Positions 7,165 through 14,690 of a DNA stretch of 39,600 nucleotides are shown in pieces. Within the stretch, counting starts at the first letter, position 1. Each line of letters begins with the position of its first letter. The stretch is from positions 1-39,600 of the forward strand of contig VGFC01000014.1 in assembly GCA_016869045.1 (NCBI GenBank). The letters are read 5' to 3'. The stretch is from Armatimonadota bacterium (GTDB lineage Bacteria; Armatimonadota; Zipacnadia; Zipacnadales; VGFC01). The notes beneath the pieces are model-generated. The model made no database searches. It saw only the letters and a program-made list of their open reading frames with translations, and was not told the origin of the DNA. Made by a program: the position numbers and the translations under genes.

Positions 7165-9033
7165 CTATGCCCCTGTCTTCGACGGCGGGATTGTCTCAGC
7201 CTTCGCCTCACACGTCAAGAGACGCAGAATGATCCGTGCGGCCTCCGCCTGTTCGTAGGTTGGCTCAGCGCCGGGCGCCACTCCGGCCCGTCTCAGTGCA
7301 GCAGCGCGGCAGGCAGAGCCCAATCCACCCTCCGCGGCCGACGTCACGGCCTCCTCGGTCAGGTCGAGTCGGCCTGCCGCTAGGCCTCGGTAGATCCGAC
7401 GCTGCCGTTCAGCCGCGCGAGCTTCCAGGCCCGTGAGCGTCGCCGCGTAGCGCTCGACCTCGGCTGCGGCGATGTCCCGGGCGGCGGACCGGCTCTCCTC
7501 CAGCGCTCCCCTGACCTGGTGCTCGGCGGCGAGGAGGTCGGCCTCCATCAAGGCAAACCTCGCGCTGTTCATGCCGCCGAGCGGGTCGCCGTCCCCGGTC
7601 ATCACCAGCCCCGCCAGCACCGTGGGCAGCAGCCGCATCGCCACGCGCAGCTCCTTGCCAGCCTCTATACCATGTCTGACGCCCGACTCGTACGCCGTCC
7701 TCGCGCGGGCCGACGTGTCCCCTGTCACAGTGACCTCCGCCCACGCCGCGGTGCCGGTCTCGGCCATCCGGGCGGCCTCGGTGACCCGCCAACGCAGGCG
7801 GTCGGTTGCCATCAGCACCACCTGCGTCTTCACCACCAGGTAGGCCCACCGCCAGTCGCGCGGCTCGGGGCGGTAGGCCTGTGCCCAGGTCAGCGCATCG
7901 CTGAAGCGGCGGTCGCGTTCCAGCTCGCGAGCCAGCTGCTTTAGCCGCCGGAGGCGGCCCTCGTCCACGACCAGACTCTCGCCCTTCGCCTCGGGTGCCG
8001 GGGGCGGCAAGGGTCCGAGGGCCTCTGCCTCCGCGGCGAGGCGGAGGGCCTCCGCATCCCCGGGCGCAGCCAACAGGGCGCGCCGACAGGCTGCCAGGCA
8101 GGCCTCGCGCTCCCCGCGGGCCAGGCGGCATGTGGCTTCCTCGATGAGGGGCCGAACATCCTCCGGCGAGAGTGTGTGACACAACTCACTGACCTGCAGC
8201 GCGGCGCTGTAATGCCGGCGCGAGGCGAGGTCGGCAGCGATGGCCAGCAGGGCGTCGGGGTCCGCCCGGCCGAGCCGTTGCGAACGCTCGATGGTCCGCT
8301 CGCGCCGCCGGTATGCATCCGGGTGGGTCTGGAGTATGCCCTCGTACCACTCGCGGGGCTCGTCGCGCGCCCCGAGCACGAGGTCGAAGAACGCGGTGAG
8401 GGCCAGCGGGTCGTAGCGGGCGGCGAGGGCGTACTCCACACCGCGCAGGTCGGCCTGGTCCTCCTGGCGACGGGAATGGCGGAGCGTGTTGAGCAGCTGC
8501 ACGACTCCGAGCACAGGGGTCAGTGAGCGCTGGTCGGCGCGCTGCAGTCCCTCATGTAGGCCCATGAACATCAGCTGCCGCGCGACGATCCGCTGGAAGT
8601 CACGGTCGGCAACATGGCCGACCTCGTGAGCGAGCACACCCGCCAGCTCGTCGTCGGAGCGCACGCGCGCCAGCAACCCTCGCGTGACGAAGATGTGCGC
8701 GGCCGGCAGGGAGTAGGCATTCGCCTCGGGGCTGTCGAGGATGCAGAAGCGGAAGGGGAAGTCCTGCCGAGGGCAAGGCCCAGCCACGCGGGCGCCGACC
8801 TCGTTCACCCAGTCCGCGAGCAGCGGGTTGTCGAGGGTGCCGTACTCATCGGCGGCCAGCTTTGCCGCGATCCGCCCGACGAGTGCTTCGAGGTTGCGCT
8901 CGACGTCCTCGGCCCGCAGCGGCGCCGAGCAGAGCAGCCCGGACAGCAGCATGACGAAAACGGCGTCAGGAACCGTCTTGGCGGGACGTATCGGCGAAAC
9001 GGTTCCTGACACCGTTTTCCAGTCACTCGCCAT
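7165..9033 (-). CDS. M48-family metalloprotease with TPR-like C-terminus (BepA-like)
   Basis: About 622 aa starting at an ATG that overlaps the stop of the upstream M42 gene (TGATG). The open frame runs further upstream, but that part is read out of frame through the M42 gene and is not coding. HEVGH (about residues 134-138) and EDQAD (about 190) give the HExxH plus Glu zinc ligands of M48 peptidases. A signal peptide (VFVMLLSGLLCSAPLRA) sits at residues 27-43 instead of at the very start. The residues before it (WKTVSGTVS, KTVPDA) are encoded by a palindromic repeat at 8956-9019. The C-terminal half is alpha-helical and TPR-like. By analogy with BepA it may handle periplasmic or outer membrane protein quality control; this is inference. 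Confidence 0.88.
   Translation of the reverse strand: MASDWKTVSGTVSPIRPAKTVPDAVFVMLLSGLLCSAPLRAEDVERNLEALVGRIAAKLAADEYGTLDNPLLADWVNEVGARVAGPCPRQDFPFRFCILDSPEANAYSLPAAHIFVTRGLLARVRSDDELAGVLAHEVGHVADRDFQRIVARQLMFMGLHEGLQRADQRSLTPVLGVVQLLNTLRHSRRQEDQADLRGVEYALAARYDPLALTAFFDLVLGARDEPREWYEGILQTHPDAYRRRERTIERSQRLGRADPDALLAIAADLASRRHYSAALQVSELCHTLSPEDVRPLIEEATCRLARGEREACLAACRRALLAAPGDAEALRLAAEAEALGPLPPPAPEAKGESLVVDEGRLRRLKQLARELERDRRFSDALTWAQAYRPEPRDWRWAYLVVKTQVVLMATDRLRWRVTEAARMAETGTAAWAEVTVTGDTSARARTAYESGVRHGIEAGKELRVAMRLLPTVLAGLVMTGDGDPLGGMNSARFALMEADLLAAEHQVRGALEESRSAARDIAAAEVERYAATLTGLEARAAERQRRIYRGLAAGRLDLTEEAVTSAAEGGLGSACRAAALRRAGVAPGAEPTYEQAEAARIILRLLTCEAKAETIPPSKTGA
8956..9019. repeat. REP/MITE-like palindromic element at the 5' end of the M48 gene
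   Basis: Two 21-bp arms, 8956-8976 and 8999-9019, are inverted copies with a single mismatch and a 22-nt spacer. The core ACGGTTCCTGACACCG recalls palindromes that I remember as dispersed in planctomycete-like genomes, often seen as peptides like KTVPDT or KRCQEP. Here the element is in frame and supplies residues before the signal peptide of the protease. Only one copy is in the window, so its repeated nature rests on recall. Confidence 0.65.
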
Positions 9034-10094
9034 CACTTGGGGATGAAGCTCAACTTCCGGTTGATGCTCTTGACGGTCGCCGCAATCAGCCGGGCCGCCT
9101 TCTCCGCATCGCTCAGGCTGATCACCTCCGACGGCGTGTGCATGTAGCGGTTCGGGATCGCGACCAGCGCGGTTGCCACGCCCCCGCGGCTCAGCTGCAT
9201 CGCGTTCGCGTCCGTGCCGGTGCCGCCCGGCGCGGCCAGCAACTGCACGGGGATCTTCGCCTTCTTCGCGGTGTCCACCAGCAGCTTCCACAGCCTCGGG
9301 TTGATGTTCGCGCCGCGGTCGAGGACGGGGCCCTTGCCCAGCGACACCTCCCCCACCTTGGCCTTCTCGGAGCCCGGGTAATCCGTCGTGTGGGTCACAT
9401 CGACCGCGATCCCGACATCGGGGTTGATGTTGTACGTGCTGGTCACGGCGCCCCGCAGGCCGACCTCCTCCTGCACCGTAGCGACCGCGAACACGGCGCA
9501 ATCCAGCTTCTCCCCCGCCAACAGGCGAAGCGCCTCCATGCAGACATGGCCGCCGATCTTGTCATCTACACCCGGTGCGGCCAGCAGGTCCTGCTGGAGG
9601 TCCATCACTGGAACGTCGAAGGTGATCGGGTCGCCGATGGTCACCAGCTTCTCAGCCGCCTTCTTGTCCTTCGCGCCGATGTCGATGAACAGCTTCTCGA
9701 TGCTCGGCAGCTTGGAGCGCTCGTCGGGCGACAGCACGTGAATCGCCGTCCGCCCGATGACGCCTGGGATGGCTCCCTTGGCAGTGTGGATCTCCACGTG
9801 CAGGCCGGCAAGGACCGCGGTGTCGATGCCGCCCACCGGCACGAAGTAGATGTAACCCTCGTCATTCACATAGCGCACCAACATGCCGATCTGGTCGCAG
9901 TGGCCGGCCAGCATCACGCGGGGCTTGCCCTCGGGGTTGAGCACGGCGATCACGTTGCCGTGTACGTCGGTCTTCACCTCATGGGCGAAGCTCTTCACGT
10001 ACTCCCGTACGACCTGCATCACGGGCTGCTCGTATCCGGACGGCGACGGCGCCTCCAACAGCGCCTTCAGGAAAGCGACGGACTCCTTGCGCAC
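9033..10094 (-). CDS. M42 family metallopeptidase (glutamyl aminopeptidase/endoglucanase-M type)
   Basis: 353 aa, the usual M42 length, from a GTG at 10094 with AAGGAG 7 nt upstream; the frame extends further upstream but without family similarity. The ligands of the two-metal site are visible: AGHCDQIG (about residue 63), VDDKIGGH, VQEEVGLRG, AVDVTH and YMHTPSE. M42 enzymes are cytosolic, often dodecameric tetrahedral aminopeptidases that trim peptides. The GGTGTDAN and NRYMHTPSE stretches are strongly typical. The stop overlaps the ATG of the M48 protease gene by one base, indicating translational coupling and a shared mRNA. The peptide substrate is unknown. Confidence 0.92.
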   Translation of the reverse strand: MRKESVAFLKALLEAPSPSGYEQPVMQVVREYVKSFAHEVKTDVHGNVIAVLNPEGKPRVMLAGHCDQIGMLVRYVNDEGYIYFVPVGGIDTAVLAGLHVEIHTAKGAIPGVIGRTAIHVLSPDERSKLPSIEKLFIDIGAKDKKAAEKLVTIGDPITFDVPVMDLQQDLLAAPGVDDKIGGHVCMEALRLLAGEKLDCAVFAVATVQEEVGLRGAVTSTYNINPDVGIAVDVTHTTDYPGSEKAKVGEVSLGKGPVLDRGANINPRLWKLLVDTAKKAKIPVQLLAAPGGTGTDANAMQLSRGGVATALVAIPNRYMHTPSEVISLSDAEKAARLIAATVKSINRKLSFIPK

Positions 10095-10195
10095 TGAACT
10101 GCTCCTTGCATTGGGGAATGCTGACGGCACCGTGGCGAGGTTCGACAGGAGGCGCGGCTTTCCTGCATTCGGCGGTCGGCACCCACTGCGCCCCA

Positions 10196-10885
10196 TCAAC
10201 CGGCGTCGGCTGGCGGTTTGGGGTGGCCGATTGGCATCAGGTATACCACCGTGTGGTCGGTCGGCAGGGCGAGGGCCTCGGCAACGCGCGCCGGATCGAA
10301 CCCTCCGATCGGCAGTGAGCCGAGGCCGAGAGCCCTGGCCTGCAGTTGGAGGTTCTGTCCAACGTGCCCCGCCTCCAGGTAGACGAACCCCTCGGCCCGT
10401 TCCCCAAAGCGCTCCCGCATGGGTCCGAATGCCGCCGTGATGATGACTGTGAGCGGCGCCTGCTGGATCGAGGGCTGGTTGGCCGTCACGGCGCGGAACG
10501 TAGCCAGGGCGTCGGCAAGCGGACGGCGTTCGAGCTTATGCCCGGCGGGCACGTAATGGTAGAGACCATCCGGGGTCACCAGGTACAGGTGTAGCGGGTA
10601 CATGGCGCCCGCCGAGGGCGCGGCACGGAAGCCCTTCTCCGGCTCCGTGATGCCCTGCGCCGCCCACGCCAGCTGGCCGACTTCCTCCCACGTCAGTGCG
10701 GTGTCGGCGAACTCCTTTACCGAACGGCGACCGGCGATGGCCGCTTCGAGCGATACCCGCCCGTCGGTGACGGGAGCCGGAAGTACGACCTCATCACCGG
10801 GCGTCGGCTGCGCCCAAGTCCACGTCGGGCCGCCCAACGCCAGTGCGAGCAGCGTGTACGCGCACCATCGAGTGAGTCCTCTCAT
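10196..10885 (-). CDS. Exported SagB-type nitroreductase family protein
   Basis: 229 aa from the ATG at 10885, preceded by GGAGGTG. The open frame continues upstream but only as an out-of-frame reading of the radical SAM gene. The N-terminus (RWCAYTLLALALGG...WAQ) is a signal peptide. The body fits the SagB/McbC-type FMN nitroreductase fold: RRSVKEF, GQLAWAAQGI, PSAGAMYPLHLYLV, GLYHYVP and ALGLGSLPIGGF. Members are flavin-dependent oxidoreductases; SagB itself oxidises azolines during peptide toxin maturation. No YcaO gene or precursor peptide is nearby, so a general redox role is more likely. Export of a flavoprotein is unusual. It lies 68 nt downstream of the radical SAM gene and probably belongs to the ars-type operon. 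Confidence 0.85.
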   Translation of the reverse strand: MRGLTRWCAYTLLALALGGPTWTWAQPTPGDEVVLPAPVTDGRVSLEAAIAGRRSVKEFADTALTWEEVGQLAWAAQGITEPEKGFRAAPSAGAMYPLHLYLVTPDGLYHYVPAGHKLERRPLADALATFRAVTANQPSIQQAPLTVIITAAFGPMRERFGERAEGFVYLEAGHVGQNLQLQARALGLGSLPIGGFDPARVAEALALPTDHTVVYLMPIGHPKPPADAG

Positions 10886-10953
10886 CGCTGGCACCTCCAA
10901 AGCCCTCCGGGGCTTGGTCTCGGCTGCTCTGCCTGGGCCCCTCGGGGCCGGAC

Positions 10954-12087
10954 CTACGGACATCGCACCAGCCCTCGCCCGTAGAGGCAGTCGCCGCAGG
11001 TTGGGAACGGGTTGCCGTAGCAGTCGGCTTCGTTCGTCACGACCAGCTCGCAGTCGCCGCAGTTGGGGCAGGGCGGGAAGGCGAACTCGCGCACGCGCTC
11101 GCGGAAGGCGACGTACTCGGGCCGGCTCCACAGCTCGCGGAGGCTCGATTCGCACACGTTGCCCACGTGCCACTGCTTGACGGTGCGGGAGCGGCGCGGG
11201 GTCACGACGGGATGGGTGCGCAGCAGCGGGAGGCAGGGCGCCAGGTTGCCGCGCCAGTCGATGGCCGCGCGCCCCTCCATGACGAACGGGCAGGCGCTGG
11301 TGCCCATGTCCACGCGCGTGCGTCCGAGGGTGATCTCAGGCTGCCCGGCCAGCAGGGCGCCGACCGCGCGCGCCTCCTCGCCGGACCATTCGAGGGCCGG
11401 CAGCATCACGTGCGGCCGCCAGGGGTTGCCCTCGGCCTGGGGGCTCGTGCCCGCCGCCGGCAGCCGCGCCCCGTACAGCGCCTCGGCAGCCATCTCCCGC
11501 GAGTAGGGCAGCAGGTGACTGACGCTGATGGTGCCGGCGTGCACGACCATCGCCAGGCTGCGCAGCTTCCGAAGGGTCGGCACGTTGCTGCGCTTCAGGA
11601 CGGCATGGAGCGCGACCTCCGGCCACCGCCCGTCGGTGCCCAGGGCCGAGCGGTGCAGTCGCCGGAGGTTGGGGACCGACTGCTCGACGATCTCCTCGCT
11701 ACACCCGACCGAGAGGACGAGCTTCTGCAGGCCCGCTCCGATCAGCGCCATCCCCAGCTCGCGCGACAGCAGCGCGCCGTTGGTGACGATCTCGGCACCC
11801 AGGCCCGCCTCCGCCGCTGCGCGGACGAAGTCCACGATCTGGGGGTGGCTCAGCGGCTCGCCGAAGCCGCCGAGCTGCAGTGTCTTCCCGCCGGGGAACT
11901 CAGCGAACGCGTGGACGATGGTGTCGAACGTCTCGGGCGCCATGTCCGCGTTCGGCTCGTCCCAGACGTGCCGCTGGCACATGCTGCAGTCGAGGTTGCA
12001 GCGCGTCGTGATCTCGACGTGCAGCTTGCGGAGGAGGTCCTGAGGGGCCGCTGCTGTGTGCCCGAAGGCCAATTGTTCAGCTCCCAT
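10954..12087 (-). CDS. Radical SAM protein with SPASM-like C-terminal cysteines
   Basis: 377 aa. The CxxxCxxC cluster motif is at C30, C34 and C37 (TTRCNLDCSMC), followed by GGFGEPLSHP and EIVTNGALL, typical of the radical SAM barrel. The C-terminus carries many cysteines (CPNCGDC, ADCYG, TCGDCLYG, RCP), suggesting auxiliary Fe-S clusters of SPASM type. The stretch CQRHVWDEPNADM recalls maturases associated with tungsten or molybdenum oxidoreductases, but no such enzyme is in the window. The ATG at 12087 overlaps the thioredoxin gene by 11 bp and has no clear ribosome site; a TTG at 12072 with GGGAG upstream is an alternative. The reaction is unknown. Linkage to arsR, a permease and a thioredoxin suggests work on a toxic or thiol-reactive compound, which is inference. 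Confidence 0.85.
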   Translation of the reverse strand: MGAEQLAFGHTAAAPQDLLRKLHVEITTRCNLDCSMCQRHVWDEPNADMAPETFDTIVHAFAEFPGGKTLQLGGFGEPLSHPQIVDFVRAAAEAGLGAEIVTNGALLSRELGMALIGAGLQKLVLSVGCSEEIVEQSVPNLRRLHRSALGTDGRWPEVALHAVLKRSNVPTLRKLRSLAMVVHAGTISVSHLLPYSREMAAEALYGARLPAAGTSPQAEGNPWRPHVMLPALEWSGEEARAVGALLAGQPEITLGRTRVDMGTSACPFVMEGRAAIDWRGNLAPCLPLLRTHPVVTPRRSRTVKQWHVGNVCESSLRELWSRPEYVAFRERVREFAFPPCPNCGDCELVVTNEADCYGNPFPTCGDCLYGRGLVRCP

Positions 12088-12325
12088 CCATCGCGGAGGT
12101 GATCAGGCTCATGACCTCGCTTACGTCTGCCACCTTGCCCCTGAGCACCATCTGGCCATCAATCGCCAGAGCCGGCGTCAGCAGCACACCCGCCTTGGCG
12201 ATCTCAGCCACATCCGTGACCTTCGTGACCTCGGCCTCGATGCCTAGCTGCTTCACCGCCTCCCTCGCGGCGGCCTCCAGCTTCGTGCAGTTCGCACAAC
12301 CTGGTCCGTAAACGGTGACCTTCAC
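12077..12325 (-). CDS. Small thioredoxin-like redox-active disulfide protein
   Basis: 82 aa from a GTG at 12325 with GAGAGGAGGA upstream; a longer frame to 12376 lacks a ribosome site. The start VKVTVYGPGCANCTKLE contains a CxxC active site (about residues 10-13) in a thioredoxin fold of the 'redox-active disulfide protein 2' type. The cis-Pro region LTPALAIDG and the GKVADVSEV ending fit the family. Such proteins are often encoded with PF03773 permeases and ArsR regulators, as here. It lies 73 nt below the permease gene and overlaps the radical SAM gene by 11 bp. The likely role is thiol-disulfide exchange linked to metalloid handling, inferred from context. Confidence 0.9.
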   Translation of the reverse strand: MKVTVYGPGCANCTKLEAAAREAVKQLGIEAEVTKVTDVAEIAKAGVLLTPALAIDGQMVLRGKVADVSEVMSLITSAMDGS

Positions 12326-12398
12326 GCCGGCGGATCCTCCTCTCGTAGGGCTACCTGCTGAGCTTCGCACAAACACGGAAACAGTCGCGCGGGCCGGC

Positions 12399-13463
12399 CT
12401 ACATGATGGCGTTGAACAGGAAGCCGACCACGGCGATTCCGAACGCGACGATCGCGACGAAGGCGCCGATCAGGCGCGGCTTGAGCACCTTCCGGAGGAT
12501 GATCATCTCCGGCAGCGAGAGGGCAATGACCGACATCATGAAGGCAAGCGCCGTGCCCAGCGCGGCACCCTTGCCCAGGAGCGCCTGGATGACGGGCACG
12601 ATGCCCGCGGCGTTCGAGTACATCGGGACGCCGAGCACCACAGCGGCCGGCACCGACCACCAGGCGCCCTTCCCCATGACGGACGCCAGCGCCCCCTCAG
12701 GCACATAGCCGTGGATGCCTGCCCCGACGGCGATTCCCGCGACGATGAACGGCCAGACCTTGCCGACGATCGTCCGGACCTGCTCGAGGCCATAGTCGAT
12801 GCGCCCGGCGAACGTGAGTTGCTGCCCGTCGCCTGCATCGCCGGCGGAGCGGATCTCGTACACCCAGCCCTCGACGTGCCGCTCGAGTTTCAGCCGCCCG
12901 ATCGTCCAGCCGCTCACGATGGCGACGCTCAGTCCGGCAGCCACATACAGCGCCGCCACGCGCCAGCCGACCAGCCCGCAGAGGAGGACCACCGCGACCT
13001 CGTTGACCATCGGGGCGGCGATCAGGAAGGAGAAGGTCACCCCGAGCGGCACACCCGCCTCGACGAACCCGATGAACAGCGGCACCGCCGAGCACGAACA
13101 GAACGGCGTCACGACTCCGAGGCCCGCCGCCAGGACGTTCCCCACGACCTCCAGCCGTCCGGCCAGGAGGCTCCGCGTCCGTTCCGGGGTGAAGAACGAC
13201 CGCACGATCCCGACCCCGAACACGACGAGCACCAGCAGCAGAATGACCTTCGGCACCTCGAAAACGAAGAACTCGACCGCCCCGGCCATGCGCGTGCCTT
13301 CGGTCAGCCCGAAGGCGGTGGACGTCAGCCACCGCGCGAAGCCGACCAGGTGCGTGTAGACGAGCCACCATGCGCCGAGCGCAGCGACCAAGGCCAGGGC
13401 CCTTACCCGCCAGGGCCTCGGCTCGCTTCGCACATCGCTATCCAGAGTTCCCGATTCAGCCAT
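12399..13463 (-). CDS. ArsP-type permease (PF03773 family)
   Basis: 354 aa with about 8-10 hydrophobic segments. It has the family signature TPFCSCSAVPLFIGFVEAGVPLGVTF followed by SFLIAAPMVNEVA, with the paired cysteines of the first half, and a matching second half (GVPMYSNAAGIVPV). PF03773 proteins include ArsP, an efflux permease for trivalent organoarsenicals, and relatives of unknown substrate. It starts 5 bp after the ArsR stop and must be co-transcribed with it. A predicted soluble loop (about residues 200-235) lies between the two halves. Control by the operator at 13824-13845 is expected. Arsenic specificity is inferred from the ArsR partner. Confidence 0.88.
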   Translation of the reverse strand: MAESGTLDSDVRSEPRPWRVRALALVAALGAWWLVYTHLVGFARWLTSTAFGLTEGTRMAGAVEFFVFEVPKVILLLVLVVFGVGIVRSFFTPERTRSLLAGRLEVVGNVLAAGLGVVTPFCSCSAVPLFIGFVEAGVPLGVTFSFLIAAPMVNEVAVVLLCGLVGWRVAALYVAAGLSVAIVSGWTIGRLKLERHVEGWVYEIRSAGDAGDGQQLTFAGRIDYGLEQVRTIVGKVWPFIVAGIAVGAGIHGYVPEGALASVMGKGAWWSVPAAVVLGVPMYSNAAGIVPVIQALLGKGAALGTALAFMMSVIALSLPEMIILRKVLKPRLIGAFVAIVAFGIAVVGFLFNAIM

Positions 13464-13468
13464 GGGGC

Positions 13469-13807
13469 TCAGGCCGGCTCGCAGCGGGCTTCGAGGCGCT
13501 TCACCGCATCCTCACGCCGGGATTCCCGATGGTTCCGGCAAACCACATCCACCAGTCGGCTCGAGGCCGTCCCGATGGCCTCCTCGTCCACGCGCAGCAG
13601 CACCCACGTGCCCACCTTGCGGTCGCGGACGAGGCCGGCGTCCCGGAGCACGCTGACGTGGCGCGAGATGTTGGCCTGGCTCATCCCGAGTTTGTCAACC
13701 AACTCGCACACGCACATCTCGTTGTGCGCAGAGACCAACTCGATGATGCGCAGCCTGACCTCATTTGCGAGCGCGGCGTGCACGCGCGCCAGATGCCGGT
13801 ACTCCAT
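13469..13807 (-). CDS. ArsR/SmtB-family metalloregulatory repressor
   Basis: 112 aa winged-helix protein. The recognition helix region is MSQANISRHVSVLRDAGLV. The stretch EMCVCELV (from about residue 30) matches the ELCVCDL metal-binding box of the ArsR/SmtB family, where the two cysteines bind As(III), Cd(II) or related soft metals. There is a third cysteine at VVCRNH and a fourth near the end (ARCEPA). The ATG at 13807 follows AGGGG. It is the first gene of an operon with the permease, and a perfect palindrome overlaps the promoter -10, so self-repression relieved by metal is expected. Confidence 0.92.
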   Translation of the reverse strand: MEYRHLARVHAALANEVRLRIIELVSAHNEMCVCELVDKLGMSQANISRHVSVLRDAGLVRDRKVGTWVLLRVDEEAIGTASSRLVDVVCRNHRESRREDAVKRLEARCEPA

Positions 13808-13823
13808 CGGAGACCCCTATCGA

Positions 13824-13845
13824 AATATCGAACATATTCGATATT
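13824..13845. promoter_or_regulatory. ArsR operator (9-4-9 perfect palindrome)
   Basis: AATATCGAA and TTCGATATT are exact complements separated by CATA. The site covers most of the -10 element of the arsR promoter and lies 17 nt before the arsR ATG, the classic arrangement for ArsR self-repression. Confidence 0.85.
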
Positions 13846-13869
13846 AGCAGCACGCCGCGGGCGTGTCAA
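13841..13869 (-). promoter_or_regulatory. Sigma70-type promoter of the arsR operon
   Basis: On the minus strand TTGACA (13864-13869), a 17-nt spacer and TAATAT (13841-13846) form a near-consensus promoter. Transcription would start near 13834 inside the operator. Confidence 0.85.
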
Positions 13870-13949
13870 GCTGCGCGGTGCGACCGGGCGAACGCGGCCA
13901 CATGGAGCAATGGCGCGGGTCGGGAGGCCTGCGGACAGGAAGGCCAGGG

Positions 13950-14525
13950 TCAGCCTGGAAGGGCCCCCGTCTGTTGCCACCGCTGAAGGATCTCGCACAG
14001 CTCCCGCGTGCCGCGGCGGACCTGGCGGCGGCTGCGGCCCTCGCGGCGTTCGAAGGTGAAGGCGTTGGCGCCGCCATAGGCGTCGAGCCATTCGACGATG
14101 ATGCGGTAGCCGAAATCGAACAGGATGGGCACGCCCTGCACCTTCGCCTCGACCGACAGAACCTGTGAGCGATGCAGCTCGAAGTGGACGGTGTCGCCAA
14201 GGAAGACAAGCCTCTCGGGAGTCAGCGTCAGGAAGCCGACATCGTGGTCGGTTTCCATGTCCTTGGGGTTCACGCCGCGGCCGGGCGCCCAGCCGACGAA
14301 GAAGGCGCGGCCATTGTCCGGGTTATGCCCGGTCCGACGTTCGAGGGCTTCCGCCAGACGCCGCCGGAGGCGCGTGTTGCCGAAGAGGAGGACCTTCTGG
14401 TGGGCGACGATCTGCACGCCAATGGTCAGGGCGATGGCGGCCAGCGCGGCGACGGCCCCCACGGCGTCTCCGTGACGCTCGCCAATGAACAGCGCCGCGG
14501 TGAGACCCCCGAAGAACGACACCAC
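13950..14525 (-). CDS. Membrane protein with PH-like domain; start uncertain
   Basis: 191 aa if the GTG at 14525 is used, but this start falls inside the first membrane segment (the frame upstream reads CFVTGALTLGLFVVSFFGG). The same frame is open upstream to the stop of the solute-binding protein gene at 14691, without any ATG, GTG or TTG. A CTG at 14642 preceded by GGGG is a candidate start. Two membrane helices are followed by a soluble part with FLTLTPERLVFLGDTVHFELHRSQV and FTFERREG, like a bacterial PH or GRAM-type beta domain. I do not recognise a named family. Position directly after the binding protein suggests a shared mRNA. Confidence 0.65.
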   Translation of the reverse strand: MVSFFGGLTAALFIGERHGDAVGAVAALAAIALTIGVQIVAHQKVLLFGNTRLRRRLAEALERRTGHNPDNGRAFFVGWAPGRGVNPKDMETDHDVGFLTLTPERLVFLGDTVHFELHRSQVLSVEAKVQGVPILFDFGYRIIVEWLDAYGGANAFTFERREGRSRRQVRRGTRELCEILQRWQQTGALPG

Positions 14526-14690
14526 GAACAGACCCAGCGTGAGGGCCCCCGTGACGAAACACCCGGTGAGCTTGAAGGACTGGGTGAAGACTTCGGGTTT
14601 GGCCGGTCGTCCATCCGCGCTTGCCCCCGATGGAGGGGTCAGTTCCGCCCCAGACGGATCTCCCCTCGCAGCCCTCCGGACTCGTCCGTT

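Noticed and set aside
9034-9501. N-terminal extension of the M48 protease frame to 9501
   Set aside because: It is an out-of-frame reading of the M42 gene, low in complexity (Gly, Arg, Asp-rich), and the coupled ATG at 9033 leads to a signal peptide.
10196-13463. Possible RiPP (modified peptide) cluster, from radical SAM/SPASM plus SagB-type oxidoreductase plus nearby peptidases
   Set aside because: No precursor peptide, YcaO or RRE protein is visible, the SagB-like protein has a signal peptide, and the operon is headed by arsR and a PF03773 permease.
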